The position numbers were made by a program, and so were the translations under genes. Shown here one piece after another: positions 42,287 to 51,611 of a stretch of DNA of 64,000 nucleotides. Below the pieces are notes generated by a model. The model had not been told where the DNA came from and made no database searches. It saw nothing but the letters and a program-made list of their open reading frames with translations. Position 1 is the stretch's first letter; each line of letters starts with the position of its first letter. The stretch lies in assembly GCA_965230265.1 (NCBI GenBank), contig OZ245999.1, forward strand, positions 2,232,001 through 2,296,000, read 5' to 3'. The stretch is from JAJFKX01 sp965230265. GTDB taxonomy: Bacteria; Pseudomonadota; Gammaproteobacteria; Xanthomonadales; Wenzhouxiangellaceae.

Positions 42287-44380
42287 CTATTCAGAGCTTT
42301 CCTGCTCAAGGTCTTTCATGCTTAGGCGTATCCGGCCTTGCTTATCGACCTCCAATACCTTGACACGCAACTTGTCACCTTCACTGAGTTTGTCAGTGAC
42401 ATTCTCAACACGCTCTTGAGAAATCTGTGAAATATGCAGCAGACCATCACGACCAGGCAGAATGGAAACAAACGCACCGAAATTCATAATACGCTCGACC
42501 TTGCCTTCGTAGATTTTGCCGACCTCAACATCCGCAGTAATCAACTCGATACGACGGCGGGCTTCATCTGCAGCATCCTTATTGGCTGAAGCAATGGTCA
42601 CCACACCATCATCTTCGATATCAATAACGGTGCCGGTTTCTTCGGTAATCTGACGAATGGTAACGCCGCCCTTACCGATGATGTCACGGATTTTGTCAGG
42701 GTGTACGCGAATTTTCATCAAGCGTGGCGCATATTCCGACATCTCGCCGCGTGGCGCATCAATGACCTTGCCCATTTCACCAAGAATGAATCGACGGCCT
42801 TCAGTCGCCTGTGCCAGTGCAATCCTCATGATTTCCTCAGTGATACCACCAATCTTGATATCCATCTGCAATGCGGTAATACCATCAGTGGTACCGGCCA
42901 CTTTGAAGTCCATATCGCCCAGGTGATCTTCATCACCCAGAATATCAGATAGAACCGCAAACCGGTCGCCTTCCTTAACCAGACCCATCGCGATACCAGC
43001 CACAGGTGCTTTCATAGGCACGCCAGCATCCATTAATGCCAGTGAAGTACCACAGACCGAAGCCATAGAGCTGGAACCATTGGATTCAGTAATTTCTGAA
43101 ACCACACGCAATACATAAGGGAAATCATCCATGCTTGGTATGACGGCACCAACACCACGACGAGCCAACCGTCCATGACCAATTTCACGACGTTTGGGAC
43201 CACTCATAAAGCCGGTTTCACCCACACAATAAGGAGGGAAGTTGTAATGCAGCATAAATGGGTCTTTATACTCACCTTCTACGGCATCAATAATCTGTGC
43301 ATCACGACCGGTACCCAAAGTGGCAACCACCAGCGCCTGGGTTTCACCACGGGTAAAGACCGCTGAGCCATGAGTACGCGGCAATACGCCCACTTCAACA
43401 TCGATCGGGCGTACTGTGGTCAAATCACGGCCATCAATACGAGGCTCACCACTTAGTACACGTTCACGGACCAGGCTTTTCTCTAAGGCAGCAAAGGCAT
43501 TCATTGCTTCGCCTTCATCCAGGGCGTCATCGCCTTGCAGCAGTGTTTCTTTTAGTTTGGTACGTGCATTGCTGATGGCATCACGACGTTCCATTTTATC
43601 GGTAATCTGATAGGCCGCCTGCAAGTCATTTTTGAAGTGCTCAGCCACCAGGTTGGTCACTTCGTCACTCTTTTCTTCAGGCTGCCAATCCCATGCAGGT
43701 TTACCCACTTCTGCGGCCAGTTCTTTAATCGCGTCAATGGCTACCTGCATCGACTGATGCCCAAAACTAACGGCACCCAGCATCACTTCTTCAGATAACA
43801 GCTTGGCTTCTGACTCAACCATCAATACCGCTTGATCGGTACCCGCCACGACCAGGTCAAGCTCAGATTCTTTCAGCTCGCTGGTGGTCGGATTCAACAG
43901 ATAATTGCCATCCTTATAACCAACACGGGCACCGCCCAGCGGACCATTAAACGGCATGCCAGATAAAGCCAGTGCAGCAGAAGCACCAATCAGAGCAAGA
44001 ATATCGCCGTCGGTTTCCGGATTAGAAGAAACCAGTGTGGCAATAACCTGTACTTCGTTTTTAAAGCCTTTCGGGAATGAGGGTCGAATGGGGCGATCAA
44101 TCAAACGTGAGGTCAAAGTATCCTTTTCAGTAGGACGACCTTCACGTTTAAAGAAACCACCAGGAATACGACCTGCTGCGTAGAATTTTTCCTGATAGTT
44201 GACGGTCAATGGGAAGAAATCACGGCTAGGGTCGGCTTCTTTTCTGCCCGTGGCAGCAACCAGTACCGAGGTTTCGTTCATGGTTACCATCACGGCGGCA
44301 TCTGCCTGACGCGCCAGGTGACCGGTTTCTATAGTGATGCTATGCGCACCGTACTCAAATGTTTTTGATATTTTTTGCAC
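42287..44380 (-). CDS. pnp: Polyribonucleotide nucleotidyltransferase (PNPase)
   Basis: PNPase degrades RNA 3'-5' with phosphate and is a core part of the degradosome. The 697-residue protein shows two RNase PH-like halves (VMVTMNETSVLVAATGRKEADPSRDFFPLTV... at the start and GETQALVVATLG later). A KH domain (KIRDIIGKGGVTIRQITEETG) and an S1 domain (YEGKVERIMNFGAFVSI) close the protein. Length fits the family. It is the last gene of the operon. A strong hairpin lies in its leader at 44430-44453. Confidence 0.97.
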   Translation of the reverse strand: MQKISKTFEYGAHSITIETGHLARQADAAVMVTMNETSVLVAATGRKEADPSRDFFPLTVNYQEKFYAAGRIPGGFFKREGRPTEKDTLTSRLIDRPIRPSFPKGFKNEVQVIATLVSSNPETDGDILALIGASAALALSGMPFNGPLGGARVGYKDGNYLLNPTTSELKESELDLVVAGTDQAVLMVESEAKLLSEEVMLGAVSFGHQSMQVAIDAIKELAAEVGKPAWDWQPEEKSDEVTNLVAEHFKNDLQAAYQITDKMERRDAISNARTKLKETLLQGDDALDEGEAMNAFAALEKSLVRERVLSGEPRIDGRDLTTVRPIDVEVGVLPRTHGSAVFTRGETQALVVATLGTGRDAQIIDAVEGEYKDPFMLHYNFPPYCVGETGFMSGPKRREIGHGRLARRGVGAVIPSMDDFPYVLRVVSEITESNGSSSMASVCGTSLALMDAGVPMKAPVAGIAMGLVKEGDRFAVLSDILGDEDHLGDMDFKVAGTTDGITALQMDIKIGGITEEIMRIALAQATEGRRFILGEMGKVIDAPRGEMSEYAPRLMKIRVHPDKIRDIIGKGGVTIRQITEETGTVIDIEDDGVVTIASANKDAADEARRRIELITADVEVGKIYEGKVERIMNFGAFVSILPGRDGLLHISQISQERVENVTDKLSEGDKLRVKVLEVDKQGRIRLSMKDLEQESSE

Positions 44381-44429
44381 TTCGTTGTCCTTGTTTTAGA
44401 TCGTCACAGGCAAAATGGCCATATGCGCG

Positions 44430-44453
44430 AATGGCCGGAAGTGACCGGCCATT
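44430..44453 (-). promoter_or_regulatory. Hairpin between rpsO and pnp
   Basis: aatggccgg, loop aagtga, ccggccatt pairs perfectly over 9 bases in the 119-base rpsO-pnp gap. In E. coli this gap has an RNase III-cleaved stem that governs pnp autoregulation and also an rpsO terminator. Which of these roles applies here is unknown. A long U-tract is absent, so a processing site is the better guess. Confidence 0.6.
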
Positions 44454-44499
44454 GTGCTGACGATTGTGAGTTCGCTTTCTGTGCGGCTATGCAGCCAGA

Positions 44500-44769
44500 C
44501 TAGCGACGTAATTCGAGACGCTGGATCAAATCGCGGTAACGCTGCAGATCGGTCTTTTTCAGATAATTAAGCAACCGACGGCGAGAATTCACCATTTGCA
44601 ACAACCCACGACGTGAATGGTGATCGCCCTTGTGTGAGGCGAAGTGCTGGGTCAAATGCTTGATCCGGCCGGTTAACAGTGCAACCTGCACTTCTGGTGA
44701 ACCGGTATCATCCGGGCCTCGTTGATAGTCGCTGACGATCTGAGCTTTTTGCTCGGCTGTGAGTGACAT
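44500..44769 (-). CDS. rpsO: Ribosomal protein S15
   Basis: S15 binds the central domain of 16S rRNA early in 30S assembly. The 89-residue length is exact for the family, and the core GSPEVQVALLTGRIKHLTQH and HHSRRGLLQMVNSRRRLLNYL are fully conserved. GGAGAAAC precedes the ATG. S15 often represses its own mRNA; the leader upstream holds a 10-bp inverted repeat that could serve that purpose. Confidence 0.98.
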   Translation of the reverse strand: MSLTAEQKAQIVSDYQRGPDDTGSPEVQVALLTGRIKHLTQHFASHKGDHHSRRGLLQMVNSRRRLLNYLKKTDLQRYRDLIQRLELRR

Positions 44770-44800
44770 TGTTTCTCCTAATTAATTAACATTTTAGGCA

Positions 44801-44875
44801 ACGAGGCTTTATGGAAATACCCTATTGACCAATGCTTGCAAACATCTACCAAAAGGCACTTGCACAAAGCCTCGT
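44801..44875 (-). promoter_or_regulatory. Long-range inverted repeat in the rpsO leader
   Basis: acgaggcttt (44801-44810) and aaagcctcgt (44866-44875) form a perfect 10-bp stem with a 55-base loop, ending 32 bases upstream of the rpsO ATG. Position and shape would suit an S15-binding autoregulatory element or an alternative to the start-site structure. No sequence match to known S15 elements was established by eye. Confidence 0.6.
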
Positions 44876-45018
44876 CGTCGCCTACTACTTACAAAACAGA
44901 CAGCAGCGTATTGTACTGTGTGCGAGCAATGGTTGTAAACCATTGCAGCCGCTGGGTATTCAGTTCTGACACCATGGGTTCAAACACTTGCCTACGCTTT
45001 GACGTCGTAGAAAAGCGC

Positions 45019-45915
45019 TTACTGAATAGCAAAGAGTCTGTGTGGTTTTAATCTCCCATCCATAACCGCCTCACCCAGCCCCAGAAACTGCTCATCTTCC
45101 AAATAAACACGGTATAAACCAGACGCTAATCGCTCAAAATGCTCAAGGCTTTGCCCATGCATAAAACATTTGGCCTGACTGGTATTGATATGAATATCAG
45201 GATAATCCAACAACGCTTGATCGGCTGGCAGCAGAGCATCAATCGGGTTTTCAGTATCTGCCAATTGTTCCAGTGTAAGCATGTGTTGCTGGCTGAATCG
45301 TCCTATACCGGTTCGACGCAGGGCTGACAAGTGGCCCAAGGTACAGGCAAGCTGTGCCAATTGTTCTGCTAATGTGCGCACATAAGTTCCCTTGCTGCAA
45401 TGCACCACAAAATCCAATTCCGGTGACTCCCAGCGCGTGACCTGCAAACTGTAGATCATGATTGATCGTGCTTTTCGTTCAACCGTTTTACCCTGTCGCG
45501 CCAGTTTGTAGAGTGGTTGACCCTGGTGCTTTAAAGCCGAATACATTGGCGGCGTTTGTTCGATATGACCCGTCAGTTTATCGGCCAGGGATTGCCATTG
45601 TGACAATGTCATATCAGTAACATCTGCGCTATCGACAATGTCTCCTTCCAGATCACCGGTGGTGGTTGCCTGTCCCAATGTCAGGGTGGCCTGATAGATT
45701 TTGTCAGCTTCCAGTAGAAAAGCGTTAACTTTGGTGGCTTGTCCAAAAGCACACAGCAACAGCCCCGTAGCAAATGGGTCCAATGTGCCGGCATGACCAG
45801 CTTTGCGGATACCTAGAATTTTTTTGGCCTTGCCAAGTGCCTGGTTGGAGCTGATACCTGCGGGTTTATCCAGCAATAACAAACCACCGGCAACAGCAGC
45901 AGCCTTGGGGCTCAT
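45019..45915 (-). CDS. truB: tRNA pseudouridine-55 synthase TruB
   Basis: TruB makes pseudouridine-55 in the T loop of most tRNAs. The 298-residue protein has the start GGLLLLDKPAGISSNQ, the catalytic Asp in HAGTLDPFATG and the KLARQGKTVERK and CSKGTYVRTLAEQ blocks. It begins 5 bases after the rbfA stop, with a 250-base gap to rpsO that may hold an rpsO promoter. Confidence 0.96.
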   Translation of the reverse strand: MSPKAAAVAGGLLLLDKPAGISSNQALGKAKKILGIRKAGHAGTLDPFATGLLLCAFGQATKVNAFLLEADKIYQATLTLGQATTTGDLEGDIVDSADVTDMTLSQWQSLADKLTGHIEQTPPMYSALKHQGQPLYKLARQGKTVERKARSIMIYSLQVTRWESPELDFVVHCSKGTYVRTLAEQLAQLACTLGHLSALRRTGIGRFSQQHMLTLEQLADTENPIDALLPADQALLDYPDIHINTSQAKCFMHGQSLEHFERLASGLYRVYLEDEQFLGLGEAVMDGRLKPHRLFAIQ

Positions 45916-45920
45916 GTTGG

Positions 45921-46319
45921 CTACTCTTCTTCTGAGTGGTCGAGGCGCTGAGAGTCATCTGGGCGCACTGATGCCAATAAAGCATCCATGCGTTCGCCAG
46001 TTTCAATGGACGTATCCTGGTAGAAGCGCAGTTGCGGTGTGGTTCGCATGCGCAATTGCTGACCGAGTATGCCACGCAAATAACCCGCACTGCGATTCAA
46101 TGCCGCGACACTGGTATCCGCCTGATCAGAATCAAGCACCGATACATACACTTTGGCCACGCCAAGATCACGGCTGACTTCCACATCAGAGACACTGATA
46201 AAGCCCACATCCGGATCGTTCAGTTCGCGCTGTACCAATACCCCCAGCTCTCTGCGCAATAAGCCTGCTACACGATCATGCCGGGCATAATCGCGCTGAT
46301 GTCCACGGTTATAACCCAT
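45921..46319 (-). CDS. rbfA: Ribosome-binding factor A
   Basis: RbfA binds the immature 30S subunit and supports 16S rRNA 5'-end processing, particularly in the cold. The 132-residue protein has the KH-like core LNDPDVGFISVSDVEVSRDLGVAKVYVSV and the LRMRTTPQLRFYQDTSIE block. The C-terminus is acidic. It sits between infB (5 bases upstream) and truB in the standard order. Confidence 0.95.
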   Translation of the reverse strand: MGYNRGHQRDYARHDRVAGLLRRELGVLVQRELNDPDVGFISVSDVEVSRDLGVAKVYVSVLDSDQADTSVAALNRSAGYLRGILGQQLRMRTTPQLRFYQDTSIETGERMDALLASVRPDDSQRLDHSEEE

Positions 46320-46324
46320 AAGGA

Positions 46325-48946
46325 TTAATCCAGTGTGCGTGCGACTTGAACGCGCTCAAAACATTCAATCTGATCGCCAGGGCGCACATCGTTGTATTGC
46401 TTCACACCAATACCACACTCAGTACCCGAGGTGACTTCGTTGACGTCATCCTTGAAGCGACGCAATGATTCCAGTTCACCTTCAAAAATCACCACGTTAT
46501 CGCGCAATACACGGATCGGGTTTTGCCGTTTAACCGAACCTTCAACCACCAGACAACCTGCCACAGCACCCAGCTTGGCGCTGCGGAAGACATCTTTAAC
46601 TTCGGCCAGTCCAATAATCTGCTCTTTGGTTTCAGTTCCCAATAAACCGGTAATAGCAGCCTTAACCTGATCAATGGCATCGTAGATCACGCTGTAGTAA
46701 TGCAGATCCAAATCATTTTCTTTAATAATCCGGCGCGCACTGGCATCAGCACGGACATTAAAACCGATTACGATGGCATTCGACGCCTGTGCCAGTGAAG
46801 CATCGGACTCGGTGATCCCGCCCACGCCACTGACAACCACATTGACAGTAATCTGCTCATTGGATAAGCGCGTCAGGGCATCGCGCAATGCTTCCACGCT
46901 GCCTTGCACATCGGCTTTGATCACCAGGTTAACGGTTTGCTGCTCGCCATCCTGGCCCATCTGGTCAAACAGGTTCTGCAGTTTGGCAGCCTGTTGATGT
47001 GCCAGACGACCTTCACGGCTTTTGGCCTGACGTTGTGAGGCAGCCTCTTTGGCTTTGCGCTCGTTGGCTACCACCAGCACTTCATCACCGGCATTGGGAA
47101 CGCCAGAAAGACCAATCACCTCGACAGGAAATGATGGTCCAACCGTTTCAATGGTTTCACCCAGCTCGTTCAACATGGAACGGGCGCGACCATATTCTTC
47201 ACCCGCCAGAACCATTTCACCTTTCTTGAGCGTGCCATCCTGAATCAACAAAGTGGCTACAGGCCCACGGCCTTTATCCAGGCGAGATTCAACCACCACA
47301 CCACGGGCCTTACGCTGACCATTGGCCAATAACTCCATCACCTCGGCTTGCAGCGAAATGGCCTCCAACAGATCGTCAATACCTTCACCAGTTTTGGCCG
47401 AGACATTCACAAAAATTTCTTCGCCGCCCCAATCTTCAGGAATCACTTCCTCTTTACTCAATTCGGTTTTCACCCGTTCCTGGTCAGCATTTTCCTTATC
47501 AATTTTGTTGACAGCCACAATCAATGGTACCCCTGCGGCACGGGCATGCTGAATGGCTTCTTTGGTCTGCGGCATGACACCATCATCTGCAGCCACCACC
47601 AAAATGACAATATCGGTCACCTGCGCTCCACGTGCACGCATTGCGGTGAAAGCGGCATGACCGGGTGTATCCAGGAAGGTAATCCCGCCTTTTTCGGTTT
47701 TTACATGGTAAGCACCAATATGCTGGGTAATGCCCCCGGCCTCGCCGTCAGCCACCTTGGTTTCTCGAATATGATCCAGCAATGAGGTCTTACCATGATC
47801 AACATGGCCCATTATGGTTACCACTGGTGGGCGTGGATCGCCTTCTGCCGGGTCATGGTCCTGGTTTTGCGCAGCCGCAATTTCAGCTTCAATATCTTTT
47901 TCTACAGCCGCAGATGCTGCATGTCCCATCTCTTCAACCACCAAAATTGCGGTTTCCTGATCCAATGACTGATTAATGGTGACCATCATGCCCATCTGCA
48001 TCATGACTTTAATCAGATCGCCACTTTTAACCGCCATTAATTTGGCGAGGTCGGCTACGGTCAGTGTTTCAGGGACCTGAATCTCACGTTTAACCGGTGC
48101 ATCCGGGCGCTGGAAACCGTGTTCGTTACCGACTGAAAGCTGTGAACGGCGCTTGGGCTTGGATTTTTTGCGGCGTCCGCTACCCGCCGTGACGTGCAAT
48201 TCGGCACGACCATAACGCGTGCCGCGATTACGGTTAGCGTTCTCACGACGTTTCTTTTCTTCACGTTGAATTTCAATACGGGCAGCGGCGCGTTTTCGCT
48301 CAGCTTCCTGCTGCTCAAGAATCTTGGCTTGCTCGCGCTCAGCCTGTGCCGCTTTTTCAGCTTCACGGCGTGCTGCCTCTTCAGCTTCTGAGGCTTCGTT
48401 TTCAGCTCGCCTTTTGGCTTCAGCTTCGGCCTGCTTTTCAGCTTCGATACGGGCTTGTTCTTCAGCCTCTTTGCGTTGACGTTCTTCAGCTTCTTTGCGG
48501 GCTTTTTCTTCCAGCTCTCTTTTAGCGTTTTCTTCTGCTTCACGTTGCTGGCGAATTTCTTCCAGCGCTTTTCTGGCCGCATCGCGCTCAGGGTCAGCAG
48601 AACTATCGACTTCGGTGCCGCGTTTAATATAAGTTCGTTTGCGTCGCACCTCGACATTGACTGTCTTGGGTGGTGCCGAACGCCCGCCAACACGACCACC
48701 GCCGGGCACGGTGATTTCTGACACCGTACGACGTTTTAGGGTGACACGCTTGGGCGCGCTGACAGTGTCCTGCTCCTTACCATGACTGGTACGCAAATGT
48801 CCCAATAAGGTTTTTTTATCCTCATTGGAAACTTCAGCATTTGGATCGGTGATATCCACACCGGCATCCTTCAACTGACTCAATAGCCGATCGACGGACA
48901 CACCCAGTACTTCAGATAATTGTTTTACTGTTACTTGTGATGACAT
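46325..48946 (-). CDS. infB: Translation initiation factor IF-2
   Basis: IF-2 places initiator tRNA on the ribosome with GTP. The 873-residue protein has an N-terminal IF2_N-type domain (VTVKQLSEVLGVSVDRLLSQLKDAG), a long Lys/Glu/Ala-rich helical region to about residue 250, then the GTPase. G1 is GHVDHGKTS, G3 DTPGHAAFT and G4 NKID. The C-terminal domains end with LRDNVVIFEGELESLRRFKDDV and ECGIGV. Alternative internal starts known for IF-2 were not assessed. Confidence 0.97.
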   Translation of the reverse strand: MSSQVTVKQLSEVLGVSVDRLLSQLKDAGVDITDPNAEVSNEDKKTLLGHLRTSHGKEQDTVSAPKRVTLKRRTVSEITVPGGGRVGGRSAPPKTVNVEVRRKRTYIKRGTEVDSSADPERDAARKALEEIRQQREAEENAKRELEEKARKEAEERQRKEAEEQARIEAEKQAEAEAKRRAENEASEAEEAARREAEKAAQAEREQAKILEQQEAERKRAAARIEIQREEKKRRENANRNRGTRYGRAELHVTAGSGRRKKSKPKRRSQLSVGNEHGFQRPDAPVKREIQVPETLTVADLAKLMAVKSGDLIKVMMQMGMMVTINQSLDQETAILVVEEMGHAASAAVEKDIEAEIAAAQNQDHDPAEGDPRPPVVTIMGHVDHGKTSLLDHIRETKVADGEAGGITQHIGAYHVKTEKGGITFLDTPGHAAFTAMRARGAQVTDIVILVVAADDGVMPQTKEAIQHARAAGVPLIVAVNKIDKENADQERVKTELSKEEVIPEDWGGEEIFVNVSAKTGEGIDDLLEAISLQAEVMELLANGQRKARGVVVESRLDKGRGPVATLLIQDGTLKKGEMVLAGEEYGRARSMLNELGETIETVGPSFPVEVIGLSGVPNAGDEVLVVANERKAKEAASQRQAKSREGRLAHQQAAKLQNLFDQMGQDGEQQTVNLVIKADVQGSVEALRDALTRLSNEQITVNVVVSGVGGITESDASLAQASNAIVIGFNVRADASARRIIKENDLDLHYYSVIYDAIDQVKAAITGLLGTETKEQIIGLAEVKDVFRSAKLGAVAGCLVVEGSVKRQNPIRVLRDNVVIFEGELESLRRFKDDVNEVTSGTECGIGVKQYNDVRPGDQIECFERVQVARTLD

Positions 48947-49012
48947 TACTCTTGTTACCTTGGTATTTCTCGCGTACTGGTCAATGCCTGATAGCTCATA
49001 TCAAAAAGTGGC

Positions 49013-50509
49013 CTATTCAGCACCCTCGGCAAACCAATGGGCGCGAGCAGCCATAATCAGTTTGGCTGCCTGCTGCTCATCCAGTTCAGGAATTCCCTCT
49101 AATTCGTCTACTGCACAGTCGGCTAAATCGTCACGACTGCGGATACCTTTTTCGGCCAAACGATAAGCCAATGATTCAGACATCCCTTCCAGGTCCAGCA
49201 GGTCCTGTTCCGGCTTATTTTCGTCCAGGACTTCTTCGCGCATAATCATTTGTGTCAGCAGTGCATCACGGGCACGGCGACGTAATTCAGAAACGATGTC
49301 CTCATCAAATTCTTCAACCGCCAATAGCTCGCTTTCCGGAACGTACGCAACTTCTTCGACATTGCTGAAGCCTTCCTGGACCAAAATACCAGCCAGTTCT
49401 TCGTCAACATCCAGCTTGCTGGTGAATATTTCCAGAATTTCCTTGGCTTCGGCTTCGCTCTTGTTTTCCGCATCTGCCAAGGTCATGACGTTCAGTTGCC
49501 AGCCACTCAAACCACTGGCTAAACGCACATTCTGCCCACCTCGGCCAATTGCCTGGGAAAGGTTTTCCTCTTCCACCGCAATATCCATGCTTTTCTTTTC
49601 TTCATCCACCACAATGGAGCTGACTTCTGCAGGTGCCATTGCGTTGATGACAAACTGGGCGGGGTTATCGTCCCATAAAATAATATCGATACGCTCACCG
49701 GCCAACTCATTGCTGACTGCCTGCACACGTGAGCCACGCATCCCTACACAGGCACCAATAGGGTCGGTACGCTTGTCATTGGCGCGTACTGCAATCTTTG
49801 CGCGACGGCCCGGGTCACGAGCAGTACCCATGATATCGATCAATTCAGAACCAATTTCCGGCACTTCGAGCGCAAACAAATTGGTCAAAAACTCATTCAT
49901 TGTACGGCTGGCAAATAATTGCGGGCCACGTTGTTCAGAACGGACTTCATACAGATAAGCGCGCAAACGGTCACCTGGCCGGACAGATTCACCCGGAATC
50001 ATATGCCGGCTAGGAATAAACACCTCTGCATTGCCTCCCAGATCAAGGTATACACTGCCGCGCTCAAAACGTTTGACGATGCCATTCACCAGCTCGCCTT
50101 CACGTGATGAATAAGCCTCAAACACTTGCTCACGTTCAGCATCACGAACCCGTTGCACAATCACCTGTTTGGCAGCCTGGGCGGCAATACGACCGAACTC
50201 AGCGTTTTCCATAGGCTCTTCGATAGTGTCACCTACTGCCAGGCTTGCATCCTGTTTTTGGGCTTCACTGGCAGGGATTTGATGATCGGGAAACTCGATT
50301 TCTTCCTCATCATCAACCACATTCCATACTCGGAAAGTTTCGTAATCGCCGGTTTTTTGATCGATAGATACACGAGCATCAATTTCCAGTTCGTGCTTTT
50401 TGCGTGCAGCCGAAGCCAGCGCCGCTTCGATTGCACCGAAGATCACTTCTTTAGAAACACCTTTTTCATTGGCAACCGCTTCAGCTACCAGCAAAATTTC
50501 CTTCGCCAT
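49013..50509 (-). CDS. nusA: Transcription termination/antitermination factor NusA
   Basis: NusA binds RNA polymerase and nascent RNA. The 498-residue protein has an N-terminal polymerase-binding domain (EILLVAEAVANEKGVSKEVI), an S1 domain (GELVNGIVKRFERGSVYLDLGG), two KH domains and two acidic C-terminal repeats, as in gammaproteobacteria. AGGTAGAGG precedes the ATG. It lies 46 bases after rimP in the operon. Confidence 0.97.
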   Translation of the reverse strand: MAKEILLVAEAVANEKGVSKEVIFGAIEAALASAARKKHELEIDARVSIDQKTGDYETFRVWNVVDDEEEIEFPDHQIPASEAQKQDASLAVGDTIEEPMENAEFGRIAAQAAKQVIVQRVRDAEREQVFEAYSSREGELVNGIVKRFERGSVYLDLGGNAEVFIPSRHMIPGESVRPGDRLRAYLYEVRSEQRGPQLFASRTMNEFLTNLFALEVPEIGSELIDIMGTARDPGRRAKIAVRANDKRTDPIGACVGMRGSRVQAVSNELAGERIDIILWDDNPAQFVINAMAPAEVSSIVVDEEKKSMDIAVEEENLSQAIGRGGQNVRLASGLSGWQLNVMTLADAENKSEAEAKEILEIFTSKLDVDEELAGILVQEGFSNVEEVAYVPESELLAVEEFDEDIVSELRRRARDALLTQMIMREEVLDENKPEQDLLDLEGMSESLAYRLAEKGIRSRDDLADCAVDELEGIPELDEQQAAKLIMAARAHWFAEGAE

Positions 50510-50554
50510 CCTCTACCTCAGAGTCTGTTTGTTCATTAATGCTACTGTCAATGC

Positions 50555-51067
50555 TTAACCATTACTCTTATCAGAGTTTTTGGATAAGTCCTGCGCCAGC
50601 AATGCGTCAAAATCCGGCACCAGCCGGGCTATTCGTATATCTGCCATGTTGATCACAATATCGTCACCATCACAGCTCAGGCTTATCTGCTCACCATTGA
50701 CTGCCACAATTTTGCCTTTCAGCTTGCGGCGACCATCAATGGTTGAAAACAGTTTAAGTTTCGCTTCTTCACCTATAAAAGCAGCAAACTGTTCAACCGT
50801 AAACAGTGGTCTGTCCACGCCCGGGGAAGAAACCTCCAGGTTGTACTGACCTGGCAATGGGTCTTCCACATCCATTAATGCAGCTACCTCACGGCTGACT
50901 CTGGCACAATCAGCAACCAGAATTTCGCCACTGTAATCAGGCTGGTCGATATACAGACGCAAGGTTCCATGCTTGCTGTGGCCATCCAGTTCCAGGCCCA
51001 GCAGCTGATACCCCAGGTCAGTTACAAGCGGTCGCAGCAATGCATCAATTGACGATAAATTGGCCAT
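50555..51067 (-). CDS. rimP: Ribosome maturation factor RimP
   Basis: RimP helps assemble the 30S subunit. I start at ATG 51067 because GGAGCAGGT is well placed; an in-frame start at 51097 adds ten unlikely residues. The 170-residue protein has the core YQLLGLELDGHSKHGTLRLYIDQP, then DCARVSREVAALMDVEDPLPGQYNLEVSSPGVDRPL, a textbook RimP signature. It opens the operon; no tRNA precedes it, unlike the metY of E. coli. A hairpin with a U-tract lies 64 bases upstream. Confidence 0.96.
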   Translation of the reverse strand: MANLSSIDALLRPLVTDLGYQLLGLELDGHSKHGTLRLYIDQPDYSGEILVADCARVSREVAALMDVEDPLPGQYNLEVSSPGVDRPLFTVEQFAAFIGEEAKLKLFSTIDGRRKLKGKIVAVNGEQISLSCDGDDIVINMADIRIARLVPDFDALLAQDLSKNSDKSNG

Positions 51068-51130
51068 ACCTGCTCCAAACTCAAAGCTGCCACACAAAAC
51101 CTGATTCCAAACCCAAACTTAACAACGAAA

Positions 51131-51151
51131 AAGGCCCCAATCTGGGGCCTT
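51131..51151 (-). terminator. Terminator-like hairpin in front of rimP
   Basis: aaggcccca, loop atc, tggggcctt forms a perfect 9-bp stem. On the minus strand it is followed by a T run. It lies 64 bases before the rimP start and 263 bases after the small gene downstream of rtcB. It either ends the rtcB transcript or attenuates the rimP operon. Confidence 0.85.
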
Positions 51152-51413
51152 AGTCAATGTTCTTTTGAGCCACCAGCAGTGAGCAGGTCAAAACCGGATA
51201 CTTCCGGTAATGCTGCAAACACATGCTGCACACTGCAAATATCCCGTTATTGTAACGGATTACCCCTGCGCTTTACCAGCATTGACCATTATCAGATCGT
51301 CGATAACAGTCTTACCATCAATAACTTGGGCATTAAACGACCAACAATCAAGCCCTTTGGGCCGATCAATGCCGGGCTTATACCTCTCCCCCAGTGGAAG
51401 AGAGGTTTTGCGT
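51152..51413. other. Intergenic region upstream of the rimP operon
   Basis: No gene is supported. Small hairpins occur at 51193-51208 (accgga-tact-tccggt) and 51244-51258 (ccgtta-ttg-taacgg), with a TACAAT overlapping the second on the minus strand. A C/T-rich hairpin lies near 51382-51407. The rimP promoter is presumably here. Confidence 0.5.
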
Positions 51414-51611
51414 TTATAACGGCTCATCAGGTTGTTGGTACTTAAATGGCCCTGCATTCAATTCTTCAAAATCATCGGATAGATATTCTTCAATCTCATC
51501 TTCCAACTGTTTATCCAAAATTTGACGCAGTCCTGTTTGACTGCGCTGATGAACACCTGCACCTGAACGGAAAGCATTCCGTAAAACAGGGTTTGGGCGC
51601 TTCATGACCAT
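51414..51611 (-). CDS. Small hypothetical protein coupled to rtcB
   Basis: The start ATG at 51611 uses the last A of the rtcB stop (TGATG), a typical coupling arrangement; ATG 51605 is an alternative. The 65-residue protein is basic at the N-terminus (MKRPNPVLRNAFRSGAG) and acidic at the C-terminus (DEIEEYLSDDFEELNAG). No family is recognised. Because translation would follow RtcB directly, a role with the RNA ligase is likely but only inferred. Confidence 0.6.
   Translation of the reverse strand: MVMKRPNPVLRNAFRSGAGVHQRSQTGLRQILDKQLEDEIEEYLSDDFEELNAGPFKYQQPDEPL

Noticed and set aside
51100..51260. A tRNA in front of rimP as in E. coli (metY)
   Set aside because: The small hairpins there do not make a cloverleaf and no T-loop consensus is present.
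51260..51457. A 65-codon minus-strand open frame between the small rtcB-linked gene and rimP
   Set aside because: It overlaps the end of the small gene, has no ribosome-binding site and shows no family pattern.
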